Assembly (NCBI RefSeq): GCF_009856865.1
Contig: NZ_WVUD01000018.1
Coordinates: 1 to 64,000, forward strand
Source: Solidesulfovibrio aerotolerans
Lineage (GTDB): Bacteria; Desulfobacterota; Desulfovibrionia; Desulfovibrionales; Desulfovibrionaceae
Reading direction: 5' to 3'
Length of the DNA: 64,000 nucleotides
In this document: positions 8,052 through 15,403 of the stretch, piece after piece
How the letters are laid out: every line of letters begins with the position of its first letter
Numbering within the stretch: position 1 is the first letter of the stretch
The notes under the pieces: model-generated
Told to the model about the DNA's origin: nothing
Databases searched by the model: none
The model's input: only the letters and a program-made list of their open reading frames with translations
Made by a program: the position numbers and the translations under genes

Positions 8052-9530
8052 ATGGATGCCGTGAGTTTCGCTGTGCTGCGTCGGGCTGTGGACGGCCTGG
8101 CCCTGGCCGAGGACACCGGACGCAGTCTGGACGCCTTGCTGGCCGGGCTTTTGGCCGCCCTGGCCGAAACGCCGGCCTTGCAGCATGCCGCCGTGGTGCT
8201 CATCGATGCCAATGACCGGCCGGCCATCCGGGCCAGCCTGGGTACCCCGGATATGAGCCTTATTCTATCGGCCTCGCTGGAGCGCGGTCGTCATGCCTTG
8301 CGGGCACGGGTCTTGCGGCGGGGGGCGGCGGCGATTGTGGCCGATGCCGACGGCGTCATCGACGCTTCCAGGGAGCAGGCGGCCATGTTGGCCGCGCCGG
8401 TGGTGGTCGGGGGGAGCGGTTGCGGCTGGTTTTTTGCCGATGCGCTGCTCGGCGGCGAGGCGACGCTGACCCAGGAGTTGCAGACAGCGGTGCTGATCGC
8501 CGGCTTGATCGGCGGCATGACCGATCTGGCCGGCACAGCCCTGGCCCAGAGCGCCGAACTGACCCGGGAGCTGGTTTTTCTGCGCTCCAAGGTTTCGCTG
8601 CGCTACCGCCATGTCTTTTCCGACGGCCAAGGGCCTGCCATGCGCCAACTTCGGGCCGAGGCGGACCGGGCAGCCCTGTCCGATGCGCCGGTGCTGCTTA
8701 TCGGCGAGCCTGGATCGGGGCGGGCGGTCCTGGCCCGGCTCATCCACGAACTCTCACCCCGGGCGGTGCATCCCTTTGCCGTGTTTGCTGCGGCCGGGGA
8801 AGAAACACCTCTCGCTGCCGGGCAGCGGCTTTTCGGCGGCGCCCAGGGTTTTGCCGGAGGCACAGGGCCGGGCCTTTTGGAAGAAACCGACGGCGGCATG
8901 CTGCTTATCGAGGACGCGCAACGGCTGCACCCGGATATCGCCGAACGCCTCGCCGGGTATCTGCGCACCGGGACGTTCACGCGCTTAGGCGGCGGCCGGC
9001 TGCGCCATTGCACCACGCGACTGGCTTTCCAGGCCCCGGCCAGCGGTTTGCCCCCGGAGTTGGCCCTGGCGGCTGTGCCGCTGGCCATCCGCACGCCAAG
9101 CCTGCGCGAGCGGCGCGAAGACATCCCGGCCCTGCTTGACCAACTGCTGTCCCAGGAAGCAGCCCGGGGCGGGCGGCGTATGACCCTGACCTCCAAGGCC
9201 CTGCGGGCGCTGGAAACCTACGACTGGCCCGGCAACATCAGCGAAATGCAACGCATGCTGGCCCGCCTGGCTGTGACCGCGCCGGAAGATCGCATCGACA
9301 TTGCCGACATTCCGCCCGAAGCGCTGACCGAAGGCGAACGCCCGCCGGTCCTGCCCGAGGACGCGGCCGAGCTGCGCGACATGGAACGCCAGCAGGTCTT
9401 AAACGCCCTGGAACGCCATGGCTGGGTGCAGTCCCGGGCGGCCCGGGAGTTGGGCCTGACCTTGCGCCAGATCGGCTACCGCATCCGCAAATACGGCCTG
9501 GCCCGCGACGAGGACGCCCCAGCGTCCTGA
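8052..9530 (+). CDS. NifA-like enhancer-binding regulator with degenerate AAA+ domain
   Basis: The order is a GAF-like sensor domain (about 1-170), an AAA+ domain (about 200-420) and a C-terminal Fis-type HTH. The last 45 residues (ALERHGWVQSRAARELGLT then LRQIGYRIRKYG) are close to those of NifA. The AAA+ core has decayed. The P-loop reads GEPGSGRA, where the Lys is replaced by Arg. The Walker B position reads LLIEDAQ instead of LFLDEI. The GAFTGA loop that contacts sigma54 is absent (GFAGGTG in its place). The sensor-II LRERREDIPAL is kept. The ATG at 8052 has GGGAGA upstream; longer in-frame starts run into the hairpin spacer. It may act without sigma54, or as a modulator of a true NifA. 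Confidence 0.8.
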   Translation: MDAVSFAVLRRAVDGLALAEDTGRSLDALLAGLLAALAETPALQHAAVVLIDANDRPAIRASLGTPDMSLILSASLERGRHALRARVLRRGAAAIVADADGVIDASREQAAMLAAPVVVGGSGCGWFFADALLGGEATLTQELQTAVLIAGLIGGMTDLAGTALAQSAELTRELVFLRSKVSLRYRHVFSDGQGPAMRQLRAEADRAALSDAPVLLIGEPGSGRAVLARLIHELSPRAVHPFAVFAAAGEETPLAAGQRLFGGAQGFAGGTGPGLLEETDGGMLLIEDAQRLHPDIAERLAGYLRTGTFTRLGGGRLRHCTTRLAFQAPASGLPPELALAAVPLAIRTPSLRERREDIPALLDQLLSQEAARGGRRMTLTSKALRALETYDWPGNISEMQRMLARLAVTAPEDRIDIADIPPEALTEGERPPVLPEDAAELRDMERQQVLNALERHGWVQSRAARELGLTLRQIGYRIRKYGLARDEDAPAS

Positions 9531-9549
9531 CCTGAGAGGAGTGCCTTTT

Positions 9550-9792
9550 ATGCCCCAAAGCCTTAAGGATTTTATCGACATCGCCTTCAAACTGGCCGTG
9601 CTGGCCGCCGTCGCCTGCTTTCTCTTCCTCTACGCCGAAGGCCGCAGCGTCGGCCGCTTCCAGTACATCGCCAACGGCGAACAGGAATACATCATGGATA
9701 CGGTGACCGGCGTCATCTACCAGGGCGGCTTTTCCATGAACCACATTACTGGCAAGGAAACGCTGTCCAGCACCGGCCAGAAGCCGCGCTAG
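9550..9792 (+). CDS. small membrane-anchored protein of unknown function
   Basis: 80 residues with one N-terminal transmembrane helix (about 12-30) and a short polar domain containing GRFQYIANGEQEYIMDTVTG. GAGAGGAG lies 8 bases before the ATG at 9550, 19 bases after the preceding regulator, so the two may be cotranscribed. An AT-only hairpin (AATAATA / TATTATT, 9806-9824) lies just downstream. No family was recognised. Confidence 0.65.
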   Translation: MPQSLKDFIDIAFKLAVLAAVACFLFLYAEGRSVGRFQYIANGEQEYIMDTVTGVIYQGGFSMNHITGKETLSSTGQKPR

Positions 9793-9910
9793 TTCTTGTG
9801 CCATAAATAATACAAGTTATTATTAACGGTTAAGATTGCCGCTACAGACAGCAGCGTGGTACAAGGCCCCTCCACCCGGCGAGAGCGTGCGGCTCGTCAA
9901 AGGAGGGGCC

Positions 9911-10654
9911 ATGACCCTACACGATGCAGGCTTTGTCTTCTATCTCGGCTTCGACGACACCGACACCAAAACTTCGCCCAAGGGCACAGGTCGCACCATC
10001 CGCGATTTCTGCGCCACCCTGCCCGAAACCTACCGCTTGCAGGCTGTGCTGCGCCACCAACTGCCCAAACGGCCGGAAATCCCCTTTACCAGCAACAACA
10101 GTTCGGCCTGCGCCGTCATCGAAACCGATGACCCGGCCCTCGGCCGGCCGCTGTTCGAGGCCGCCTGCAACTATCTGGTCCAGTTCGCGCCCCAAGGCAG
10201 CGATCCGGGCGTGTGCCTGGCCGAACGCCGGGCCGTTGCCGATGAACTGGTGGCCTTTGCCCTGGCCTGCAACGGCGGCGTCGTGCGCCAGGATCAGGCC
10301 ATGGCCGCCGCGTCGGGTATCCTGCTCGCCGGCGTCGGCGGCACCAACGACGGGCTTATCGGCGCGGCCGCGGCCGTGGGGCTGACCCGCCATGGCTGGT
10401 GCGGCCGGTTTATCGAGCTGGGCGACATGCGATCCTTGCCGGCCACCGTGACCGTGGGTGAGTTGCTGACGCGCGGCATCCAGGTGGCCTCGGTGGACCG
10501 CGATCCGCTGACTCCGCTGCCAAACGACCTGATCGCCACCGGCGGCTGGCTGCGGCCCTCGCTGCTGGCCGGCCAGGCCGTGCTGCAAGTGCGCGCCAAC
10601 GGCGACGGCCGCTGGATCGCCGCCCTCGGCAAACGCGGCGACAAAGCGGCATAG
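9911..10654 (+). CDS. TiaS-like protein (tRNA(Ile2) agmatinylcytidine synthetase-related domain)
   Basis: The 247-residue product begins with FYLGFDDTDTKTSPKGTGR, matching the Asp-Asp-Thr-Asp loop (IGIDDTD) of archaeal TiaS and related kinase-like domains, followed by a GGTNDGLIGA segment. Archaeal TiaS is about 400 residues and also has OB-fold and zinc domains that are absent here. Bacteria modify tRNA-Ile2 with TilS, so the native substrate here is unclear. The ATG at 9911 follows AAAGGAGG with a 4-base spacing and is preferred over an upstream start at 9836. The function is a family-level guess. Confidence 0.55.
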   Translation: MTLHDAGFVFYLGFDDTDTKTSPKGTGRTIRDFCATLPETYRLQAVLRHQLPKRPEIPFTSNNSSACAVIETDDPALGRPLFEAACNYLVQFAPQGSDPGVCLAERRAVADELVAFALACNGGVVRQDQAMAAASGILLAGVGGTNDGLIGAAAAVGLTRHGWCGRFIELGDMRSLPATVTVGELLTRGIQVASVDRDPLTPLPNDLIATGGWLRPSLLAGQAVLQVRANGDGRWIAALGKRGDKAA

Positions 10655-10701
10655 CGAGAAGCGGGGCGCTGCCCCGCTCCCCTGGGGGGAAGGCAGAAGA
10701 T

Positions 10702-10763
10702 GCCTCCGGCGGCCGGGGGGGATAATCCCCCCCGGACCCCCTTGATGGGAAAAGTTTTTCAAG
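10702..10763 (+). repeat. GCCTCCGGC repeat, copy R1 (unpaired)
   Basis: The head GCCTCCGGCGGCC is followed by a perfect palindromic hairpin (CCGGGGGGGAT-A-ATCCCCCCCGG minus strand symmetric) and the tail GGACCCCCTTGAT...AAAGTTTTTCAAG. A purine-rich leader (GAAGGCAGAAGAT) precedes it. It lies just after the stop of the TiaS-like gene. Confidence 0.85.
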
Positions 10764-10781
10764 TGCGCGAGTCCAAGTCCG

Positions 10782-11129
10782 TTAGCCGCGGCTGCGATAC
10801 CGCTCCACAAAGGCCAACAACCCTTTAGCCTGACGCTCCATATACCCCACCCAGGCGTCGAGCACCTCGCGGCCCGCGTCGGTCACGACATACACCCGCT
10901 TGGCCGGGCCTGACCCCGTCGCGTCCCACTCGGACGCCACCAGCCCCTCGTCTTCCATCTGGCGCAAATGCCGGTAGATCATGCCCGGCGGCGCATCGCC
11001 CTTTAAAAATCCATACTCTCCGATATGTTGCAACAGCTCATAGCCGTGCGACCGGCCATCTAAAAGCGCCATCAGAATCGAGGGCTGCATGTAGCGCTCC
11101 TGCTTGCCGCCGCCAATTTTCTCGGACAT
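10782..11129 (-). CDS. PadR family transcriptional regulator
   Basis: 115 residues with the PadR winged helix: MQPSILMALLDGRSHGYELLQHI, then GMIYRHLRQMEDEGLV as recognition helix and wing, and a C-terminal dimerisation helix (MERQAKGLLAFVERY). The ATG at 11129 follows GGAGT with 7-base spacing; an in-frame GTG at 11138 has no room for a ribosome binding site. It is divergent from the small protein at 11215 and probably controls that gene and itself from the shared 85-base region. Confidence 0.88.
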   Translation of the reverse strand: MSEKIGGGKQERYMQPSILMALLDGRSHGYELLQHIGEYGFLKGDAPPGMIYRHLRQMEDEGLVASEWDATGSGPAKRVYVVTDAGREVLDAWVGYMERQAKGLLAFVERYRSRG

Positions 11130-11141
11130 CGTTCCCACTCC

Positions 11142-11170
11142 TTGACATAGATACTACAAGCACATATGTT
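11142..11170 (+). promoter_or_regulatory. near-consensus sigma70 promoter between PadR gene and small protein gene
   Basis: TTGACA (11142-11147), a 17-base spacer and TATGTT (11165-11170) drive the small protein gene. An inverted pair ACATA (11145-11149) / TATGT (11165-11169) spans both boxes, and an ACATATGT palindrome overlaps the -10. PadR proteins often bind ATGT/ACAT dyads, so this is a candidate PadR operator. Confidence 0.6.
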
Positions 11171-11214
11171 AATCTCAACATCCCAACAGGGCAATCGGCC
11201 CATCGGAGGACGAC

Positions 11215-11424
11215 ATGGCGAAGATTTTTGCGCGTGAGCGCCGCAAGATCGAACAGGGTGAAAAAAAGCCTCGGTTCCGCGTGGTGGCCGCCACAGGCGA
11301 CATCAAGTTTTTTGCCGAGCATATCCGCAAGCGCGAACTGGAAGCCATTGCCAAGGAAATCGGCGCGGATATCGTCTATCTGCCCACCGACCCGGCCGGC
11401 ACCGGCGGCGGGAAGACCGCGTAA
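11215..11424 (+). CDS. small conserved-looking protein of unknown function, PadR partner
   Basis: 69 residues, Lys/Arg-rich N-terminus (MAKIFARERRKIEQGEKKPR), then an alpha/beta segment FRVVAATGDIKFFAEHIRK and IAKEIGADIVYLPTD and a Gly-rich end. There is no signal peptide or membrane helix, so it is probably cytosolic. CGGAGG is upstream of the ATG. The consensus promoter and the divergent PadR gene suggest an effector-induced response, but the trigger is not visible. No family is recognised. Confidence 0.65.
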   Translation: MAKIFARERRKIEQGEKKPRFRVVAATGDIKFFAEHIRKRELEAIAKEIGADIVYLPTDPAGTGGGKTA

Positions 11425-11481
11425 GGTTAGAGACGACAAGGCGAGAAGAGACGCGACAAGAAGAGACGAAAAGAAAAGAAT

Positions 11482-11526
11482 GCCTCCGGCGGCCGGGAGG
11501 GGGTAACCCCCTCCCGGACCCTCCCT
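11482..11526 (+). repeat. GCCTCCGGC repeat, copy R2 (pairs with R3)
   Basis: Head GCCTCCGGCGGCC, hairpin of the GGGAGGGGG type (stem CCGGGAGGGGGT with ACCCCCTCCCGG), tail GGACCCTCCC. A long purine-rich leader precedes it. Confidence 0.85.
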
Positions 11527-11532
11527 TTCGGG

Positions 11533-11579
11533 ACGGCGCATTTTCCGGCCACGCTCTGCTTGGCCGGAAAATGCGCCGT
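11533..11579. repeat. perfect 19-bp inverted repeat, 9-base loop
   Basis: Arm 1 (11533-11551) is ACGGCGCATTTTCCGGCCA and arm 2 (11561-11579) is its exact reverse complement; loop 11552-11560. There is no T run. It could be a Rho-independent-like stop without U tract, a protein-binding site or a structured RNA. Confidence 0.9.
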
Positions 11580-11773
11580 TGCACTAAGGGGACAGGCAAA
11601 TGATTCATTTTTGATGGGCTGGCGAAGAGGGTAAAGCTCCCAAGTGCTTGCCCTGCCGCTTCTGTCTTCCCGCCTGTTCGGCCCAACGCGCAGGCCCAGA
11701 CGCCATCGTCCACCCTGTCCTGTCGCTCTTTCGCAAACCTGTTCGGCCCCGTCTCCGGGGCCGAGGGCAGCTT

Positions 11774-11843
11774 GGGGGCGGCATTTTCGGGCATCGGGTT
11801 GCCGGGCTTTGACGGCAGTCCGATGCCCGAAAATGCCGCCCCC
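11774..11843. repeat. perfect 24-bp inverted repeat, 22-base loop
   Basis: Arm 1 (11774-11797) starts GGGGGCGGCATTTTCGGG; arm 2 (11820-11843) is its exact reverse complement. The inner motif GGC-n-CATTTTC resembles the hairpin at 11533, so the two may be relatives. Confidence 0.9.
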
Positions 11844-11901
11844 ATCTTCGACAGCCTCCCGCCGCCGACCACCCCGCTCCCCGCTCGCCCCGCCTTCCCG
11901 C

Positions 11902-11941
11902 TGGGGGGTCCGGGGGGATCATCCCCCCGGCCGCCGGAGGC
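11902..11941 (-). repeat. GCCTCCGGC repeat, copy R3 (pairs with R2)
   Basis: Minus-orientation copy: head at 11941, hairpin CCGGGGGGAT/ATCCCCCCGG, tail GGACCCCCC. A pyrimidine-rich flank follows on the plus strand, complementary in style to the leader of other copies. It lies just past the 3' end of the minus-strand gene at 12008. Confidence 0.85.
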
Positions 11942-12007
11942 CTCTTCTGCCTTCTCTTCTCTACGCTTCTCTACCCTTCTCCGCCTCTTCTCTTCTCACC
12001 TTCTCCC

Positions 12008-12862
12008 CTACGCGTCCTGGTAGATAATCGTGCCGACGTGTTCGCCGTTAAGCGCCGCCAGGATGTGCTCGGGATGACGCAGGGCGTCGATGACCTGGAA
12101 CTGTTTGATGGACTTGCTGTGTTTGAGGAAGCGCAGCACGGGCCGTTCGACGATGAGGTCGTCGAGATCAAGGGCTGTCAGTTCGGAGACGGAGAGGCGG
12201 CCGTAAAATTCGAGTTTCTCGTGATCTTTGGCCTTTTTGGGATCGCCGCTGTAGAGGCCTTTTTCGTCTTTCAAATAGATCAGCGATTTGGCACCGATGT
12301 TTTCGGCCAACAGGAATGCGCCGGAGTCGGTGCGGTGCGGCGGGATCATGCCTTCTTCGGCCGGGTGTTCGAAAAAGCCGTAGGGCGGGATGCCCGGGGT
12401 GATGGGCAGATAGCCGAGCTGGCAGAACATGGTGAGTTGTTCGAGGTGATCGCCGTGGCCGATGCGCACGCCGCCGTGTTTGGCCAGGAGCACGGACAGG
12501 ATTTCGGCGTTTTGCGAGGCCACCTTGTCGCCGAGTTTGGACAAAACGCCGGTCGGCATGCCGAGTTCCAGGCCGATGTTATAGATATGCCGGGCGCGGG
12601 TGCCGCCGCCGGTCATGAGGATGATTTTGTGTTCTTCCTTGGCCTTGAGCAGTTCGTCGAGGATCGGCAGCAACGCCTTGGCACCCCGGTCCATGATGGA
12701 CTGGCCGCCGATTTTGAGCACATTGACGTCGGGATGCATCCGAAAAACTTCCCGCTGGCCCTGGGTGGCGAGCAGTGCCCGGCTGACCAGGGATTCACCC
12801 ATCAGCGGCGAGTCGATATGCAGCCGTCCGGCTTCCTGTGCTTCTTTGATGAGCTTGCTCAT
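12008..12862 (-). CDS. molybdenum storage protein-like amino acid kinase family subunit
   Basis: 284 residues of the amino acid kinase / UMP kinase fold. VLKIGGQSIMDRGAKALLP, TGGGTRARHIYNIGLELGMP, IPPHRTDSGAFLLAENIGA and ALNGEHVGTIIY closely follow the molybdenum storage protein (MosA/MosB) subunits of Azotobacter, which bind ATP and pack polyoxomolybdate clusters. The start at 12862 has GAGGG upstream; the frame stays open far upstream but that part is antisense to the ferredoxin gene. A ModE-like gene, a NifX-like gene and a NifA-like gene occur in the same window, which fits molybdenum handling. A generic uridylate kinase is less likely because of the GEHVGT ending. Only one subunit gene is present, so a homo-oligomer or a distant partner is implied. 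Confidence 0.8.
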   Translation of the reverse strand: MSKLIKEAQEAGRLHIDSPLMGESLVSRALLATQGQREVFRMHPDVNVLKIGGQSIMDRGAKALLPILDELLKAKEEHKIILMTGGGTRARHIYNIGLELGMPTGVLSKLGDKVASQNAEILSVLLAKHGGVRIGHGDHLEQLTMFCQLGYLPITPGIPPYGFFEHPAEEGMIPPHRTDSGAFLLAENIGAKSLIYLKDEKGLYSGDPKKAKDHEKLEFYGRLSVSELTALDLDDLIVERPVLRFLKHSKSIKQFQVIDALRHPEHILAALNGEHVGTIIYQDA

Positions 12863-12889
12863 TGCGCCCTCTCTCTTGGATTTTTTTAA

Positions 12890-12934
12890 ATATAGGACTG
12901 TTTTCGCTATATCCTTGAAGAGCATAGGGCGCAA
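12890..12934 (-). promoter_or_regulatory. promoter with palindromic operator upstream of the molybdenum-storage-like gene
   Basis: On the minus strand TTGCGC (12934-12929), a 17-base spacer and TATAGC (12911-12906) form a plausible promoter. A perfect inverted repeat ATATAG-N11-CTATAT (12890-12895 / 12907-12912) overlaps the -10. ModE sites in enterobacteria are TATA-rich dyads, so this is a candidate ModE operator, unproven. Confidence 0.45.
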
Positions 12935-12963
12935 GTGAAAAGAGGTGCAGGCGGGGGGGGGCG

Positions 12964-13941
12964 TCAACCGCCCAGGGCCAGGGCGTAGAGGCGGGCCAGC
13001 ATGGCCGGCGGCAGGGAGGAATGCCACAGCCCCAGGGCGTGGGCGGCCAGCCAGGCCAGGAAGAAGAGGCTGCAGGCACCGACAGCCGTGGTCCACCAGG
13101 GCACGGGGCGGCCGGCGAAGGTGAAGCGCACGGCACTTGTGGGGCGCGGGCAGGCCACGACGCAGGAGGCGCAGCCGGTGCAGTCCATGGGTCTGGGGCT
13201 GGCCGTGAGGGGGATGTCCATGGGACAGGCTTTGCGGCAGCGGCCGCAGCCGGTGCAGCCGTCGGCGTCGCGGACAAGGGCAGTCGGGCCGATTTTGGCC
13301 AAAAGGCCGAGCAACGCGCCGTAGGGGCACAGCCAGCGGCAAAACGAGCCGCGAAAGACGAGGCCGAGCAGAGCCAGGACGGCCAGGACAGTGACGGCCG
13401 TGGCGCTGGGGTTGGTGAAAAACCGCAGCATCCGGGCGTCGGCGGTGATGTTGTAGGCCGAGCGCTGAAAGGCTTCGATGTCGGCAAGGCCCATACCGAA
13501 AAAGGTCGTCACGAGGAAAAAGGCCAGGAGCAGATACTTGGGCAGGCCCAGGACGGCATCCAGGCGCGGGGGCAGGCTGCGGGCCAGACCCAGGCGCTGC
13601 CCCAGCCGGCCCAGGCGCACGGTCACAAAGCCGACAGGGCAGATGTGGCCGCAAAAGCCCTTGCGAAGGGCAAGGCCCATGGCCATAGCGGCCAGCAGAA
13701 TCCACAGCCCGGCCGGATGCACCGGATCAAAGGTGCCGGTGGCCAGAAAACGGCGCAGGCCAAGCAGGGCGCTAATAGGCAAAAAGCCTTCCACCCCGGC
13801 CGGCCGGGCGACAGCCTCGGCGCGGCCGGCGGCGACAGCCAGGCAGAAGCGCACGAAGGCCACGCCGATGATCACGGTGGCCAGAAAGAAAAACCATTGG
13901 GGCAGACGCGACAGCGTCTTTGGCGAGAGGCGGTACGACAT
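12964..13941 (-). CDS. NapH/NosR-type membrane polyferredoxin (4Fe-4S)
   Basis: 325 residues with about five to six transmembrane helices, two membrane-proximal CxxxCP motifs (GHICPVG near residue 100, WLCPYGALLG near 210) and two classical 4Fe-4S motifs (CTGCGRCRKACP near 235 and CTGCASCVVACP near 258). This is the layout of NapH/MauN/RdxA-like proteins, which pass electrons from quinol or ferredoxin across the membrane to a periplasmic or cytoplasmic partner. No catalytic partner is adjacent. It lies 24 bases after the cheY-like gene and 101 bases before the molybdenum-storage-like gene, all on the minus strand. Confidence 0.88.
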   Translation of the reverse strand: MSYRLSPKTLSRLPQWFFFLATVIIGVAFVRFCLAVAAGRAEAVARPAGVEGFLPISALLGLRRFLATGTFDPVHPAGLWILLAAMAMGLALRKGFCGHICPVGFVTVRLGRLGQRLGLARSLPPRLDAVLGLPKYLLLAFFLVTTFFGMGLADIEAFQRSAYNITADARMLRFFTNPSATAVTVLAVLALLGLVFRGSFCRWLCPYGALLGLLAKIGPTALVRDADGCTGCGRCRKACPMDIPLTASPRPMDCTGCASCVVACPRPTSAVRFTFAGRPVPWWTTAVGACSLFFLAWLAAHALGLWHSSLPPAMLARLYALALGG

Positions 13942-13965
13942 GGGAAAAACCTTGGCGAAGGGCTA

Positions 13966-14364
13966 TCAGGCAGTGCGCGCAACGGCCAGACGGTCGGGCA
14001 GAACGCGGCGCAGGGTGCTCCAGAGGTCATCAGCGGTAAAGGGCTTGGTGAGATAGGAACTGACGTTGGCGGCATCGGCCTCGGCCAGATTGGAGGCCAT
14101 GGCCTCGGCTGTGACCATGATAAACGGGGTGTGGGCCAGGGCGGCGTCGCTGCGCACCCGACGCAGGAGGTCGATGCCTTTCATGCGTGGCATGTTCCAA
14201 TCGGAAATGATGCAGTCCACCGACTGACCGGCCAACACATCAAGGGCCTGCCTGCCGTCGCACGCCTCCACAACCTCGGTTCCGCCGGAACCGAGCATCT
14301 TGCGGATGATACCCCGCATGACTTTGGAGTCGTCAACGACCAGAACCTTGAGTCGGTTGTCCAT
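13966..14364 (-). CDS. CheY-like single-domain response regulator
   Basis: 132 residues, one receiver domain. Acidic pair DD in VLVVDDSKVMR, phospho-acceptor Asp in CIISDWNMPRM, Thr in FIMVTAEA and Lys in YLTKPF are all present. There is no output domain, so it acts by protein contact, as CheY does on the flagellar motor or in a phosphorelay. No cognate kinase is adjacent. Confidence 0.93.
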   Translation of the reverse strand: MDNRLKVLVVDDSKVMRGIIRKMLGSGGTEVVEACDGRQALDVLAGQSVDCIISDWNMPRMKGIDLLRRVRSDAALAHTPFIMVTAEAMASNLAEADAANVSSYLTKPFTADDLWSTLRRVLPDRLAVARTA

Positions 14365-14518
14365 GCCTGTCGCCGCGTCCGCCTTCTTTTAATTGCCGTG
14401 GTAACAACACCGAGCACCATTGTTTTTTTTATTGAAAAAGGCAAGCCCCAGCCGCACCGCAGTGCCGGCCCTGGTGGGAGGCCGGGCACTGCAGGCCGTG
14501 CTCCAGACGTCTTCGGAC

Positions 14519-15403
14519 TCACCCGGCCGGGGCCACTGAGACCTTGCATTTTTTGAGATACTGGCACGGATTGTACGACAGTTTGGCTTTGCGCAGCCCC
14601 TCGTCGCCCAAATCCTGCTCGCGGTTGACCAGGGCGTAGGGTGTGCCGGCGTCGGCCAAAAACTGTTGGTTGATGGCCTGATAGACGCCCTTAAAGCCCG
14701 GACGGCCCTTCTCGAAATGGATGACCAGCATTTCCGGGGTCAGTTCCTCGGCCACGGTATAGGCGATCATTTCGCCGTCCACCCGGATGGTGCCGCCAAC
14801 CAGCCCCGGCATGCGGTCCCAGGACTGCAACACCCGCACGATGGCCTTGTTTTCGGCGAGTAGTGCCCCGGAATCCTCGGGATCGCGCCAGGCGAACCAT
14901 TGGCGCTGGAGTTCCAGGGTCTCTTCCACGCAGTCCGGGGTCAGGGTCTTGTATTCGGCGTTGTAGGAACGCAGGAACTGGCTGAGCAGATTTTTTTTCT
15001 TGTGAAACTTGTTGCCGCGAAGCTCCACCAGTTCGGGCACGCTGTAGACGTAGTCGTCATGATCCCGGGCCTCTTCGGTGCGTACCCGGTCGGGCATGGC
15101 CGCGGACAGGATTTCGCACAGCTTCTCCGGCACCCGGATAAAATCCAAACCCTGGGCCAGACACGGGCACGCACTCCAGTCCACATCGGTCCACGGCCCA
15201 ACCGGTGCCCAGAACACTTCAAAGGGTTTGGTTTGCAAAATCCACACATGGCTTTCGCCAAAACGCCAGGACAAGCCGTATTCTTCGGCCCAACCCCAGA
15301 GATTGCCGAAGCTGTAGTCTGACACTTTCTGCGGGCATTTGGCGAGGCGCTCCAGATATTCGTCGCGCCGGGCCAGTGAAATCGCCTCAAATCCGTCTCG
15401 CAT
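14519..15403 (-). CDS. DUF2156 protein (phosphatidylglycerol lysyltransferase C-terminal-like, GNAT fold)
   Basis: 294 residues; the N-terminal part is Trp-rich (SFGNLWGWAEEYGLSWRF), the C-terminal part has GNAT features (GGTIRVDGEMIAYTVAEEL, then KGVYQAINQQFLAD and NREQDLGDEGLRKAKLSY), the pattern of DUF2156/LPG_synthase_C proteins. Those transfer an amino acid from aminoacyl-tRNA to a lipid or peptide; the membrane flippase half of MprF is missing here. The ATG at 15403 has GGAAG upstream and lies inside the end of the upstream MATE gene (17-base overlap), so the two are coupled. Confidence 0.8.
   Translation of the reverse strand: MRDGFEAISLARRDEYLERLAKCPQKVSDYSFGNLWGWAEEYGLSWRFGESHVWILQTKPFEVFWAPVGPWTDVDWSACPCLAQGLDFIRVPEKLCEILSAAMPDRVRTEEARDHDDYVYSVPELVELRGNKFHKKKNLLSQFLRSYNAEYKTLTPDCVEETLELQRQWFAWRDPEDSGALLAENKAIVRVLQSWDRMPGLVGGTIRVDGEMIAYTVAEELTPEMLVIHFEKGRPGFKGVYQAINQQFLADAGTPYALVNREQDLGDEGLRKAKLSYNPCQYLKKCKVSVAPAG

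Larger units (their letters stand above)
11425..12007. other. hairpin-rich non-coding spacer between convergent genes
   Basis: No convincing gene is present. The 583 bases hold two GCCTCCGGC-family repeats facing each other (11482-11526 and 11902-11941) and, between them, two long perfect inverted repeats described separately. Short open frames across it have skewed composition and no ribosome binding sites. Confidence 0.8.

Noticed and set aside
12863-13705. N-terminal extension of the molybdenum-storage-like frame
   Set aside because: The extension overlaps the ferredoxin gene in the same direction but another frame; the internal ATG at 12862 has a ribosome binding site and fits family length.
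13021-14556. 511-aa open frame on the plus strand
   Set aside because: It is antisense to the ferredoxin and CheY genes, which carry clear motifs; the translation is Gln/Gly/His-rich and typical of GC-rich shadows.
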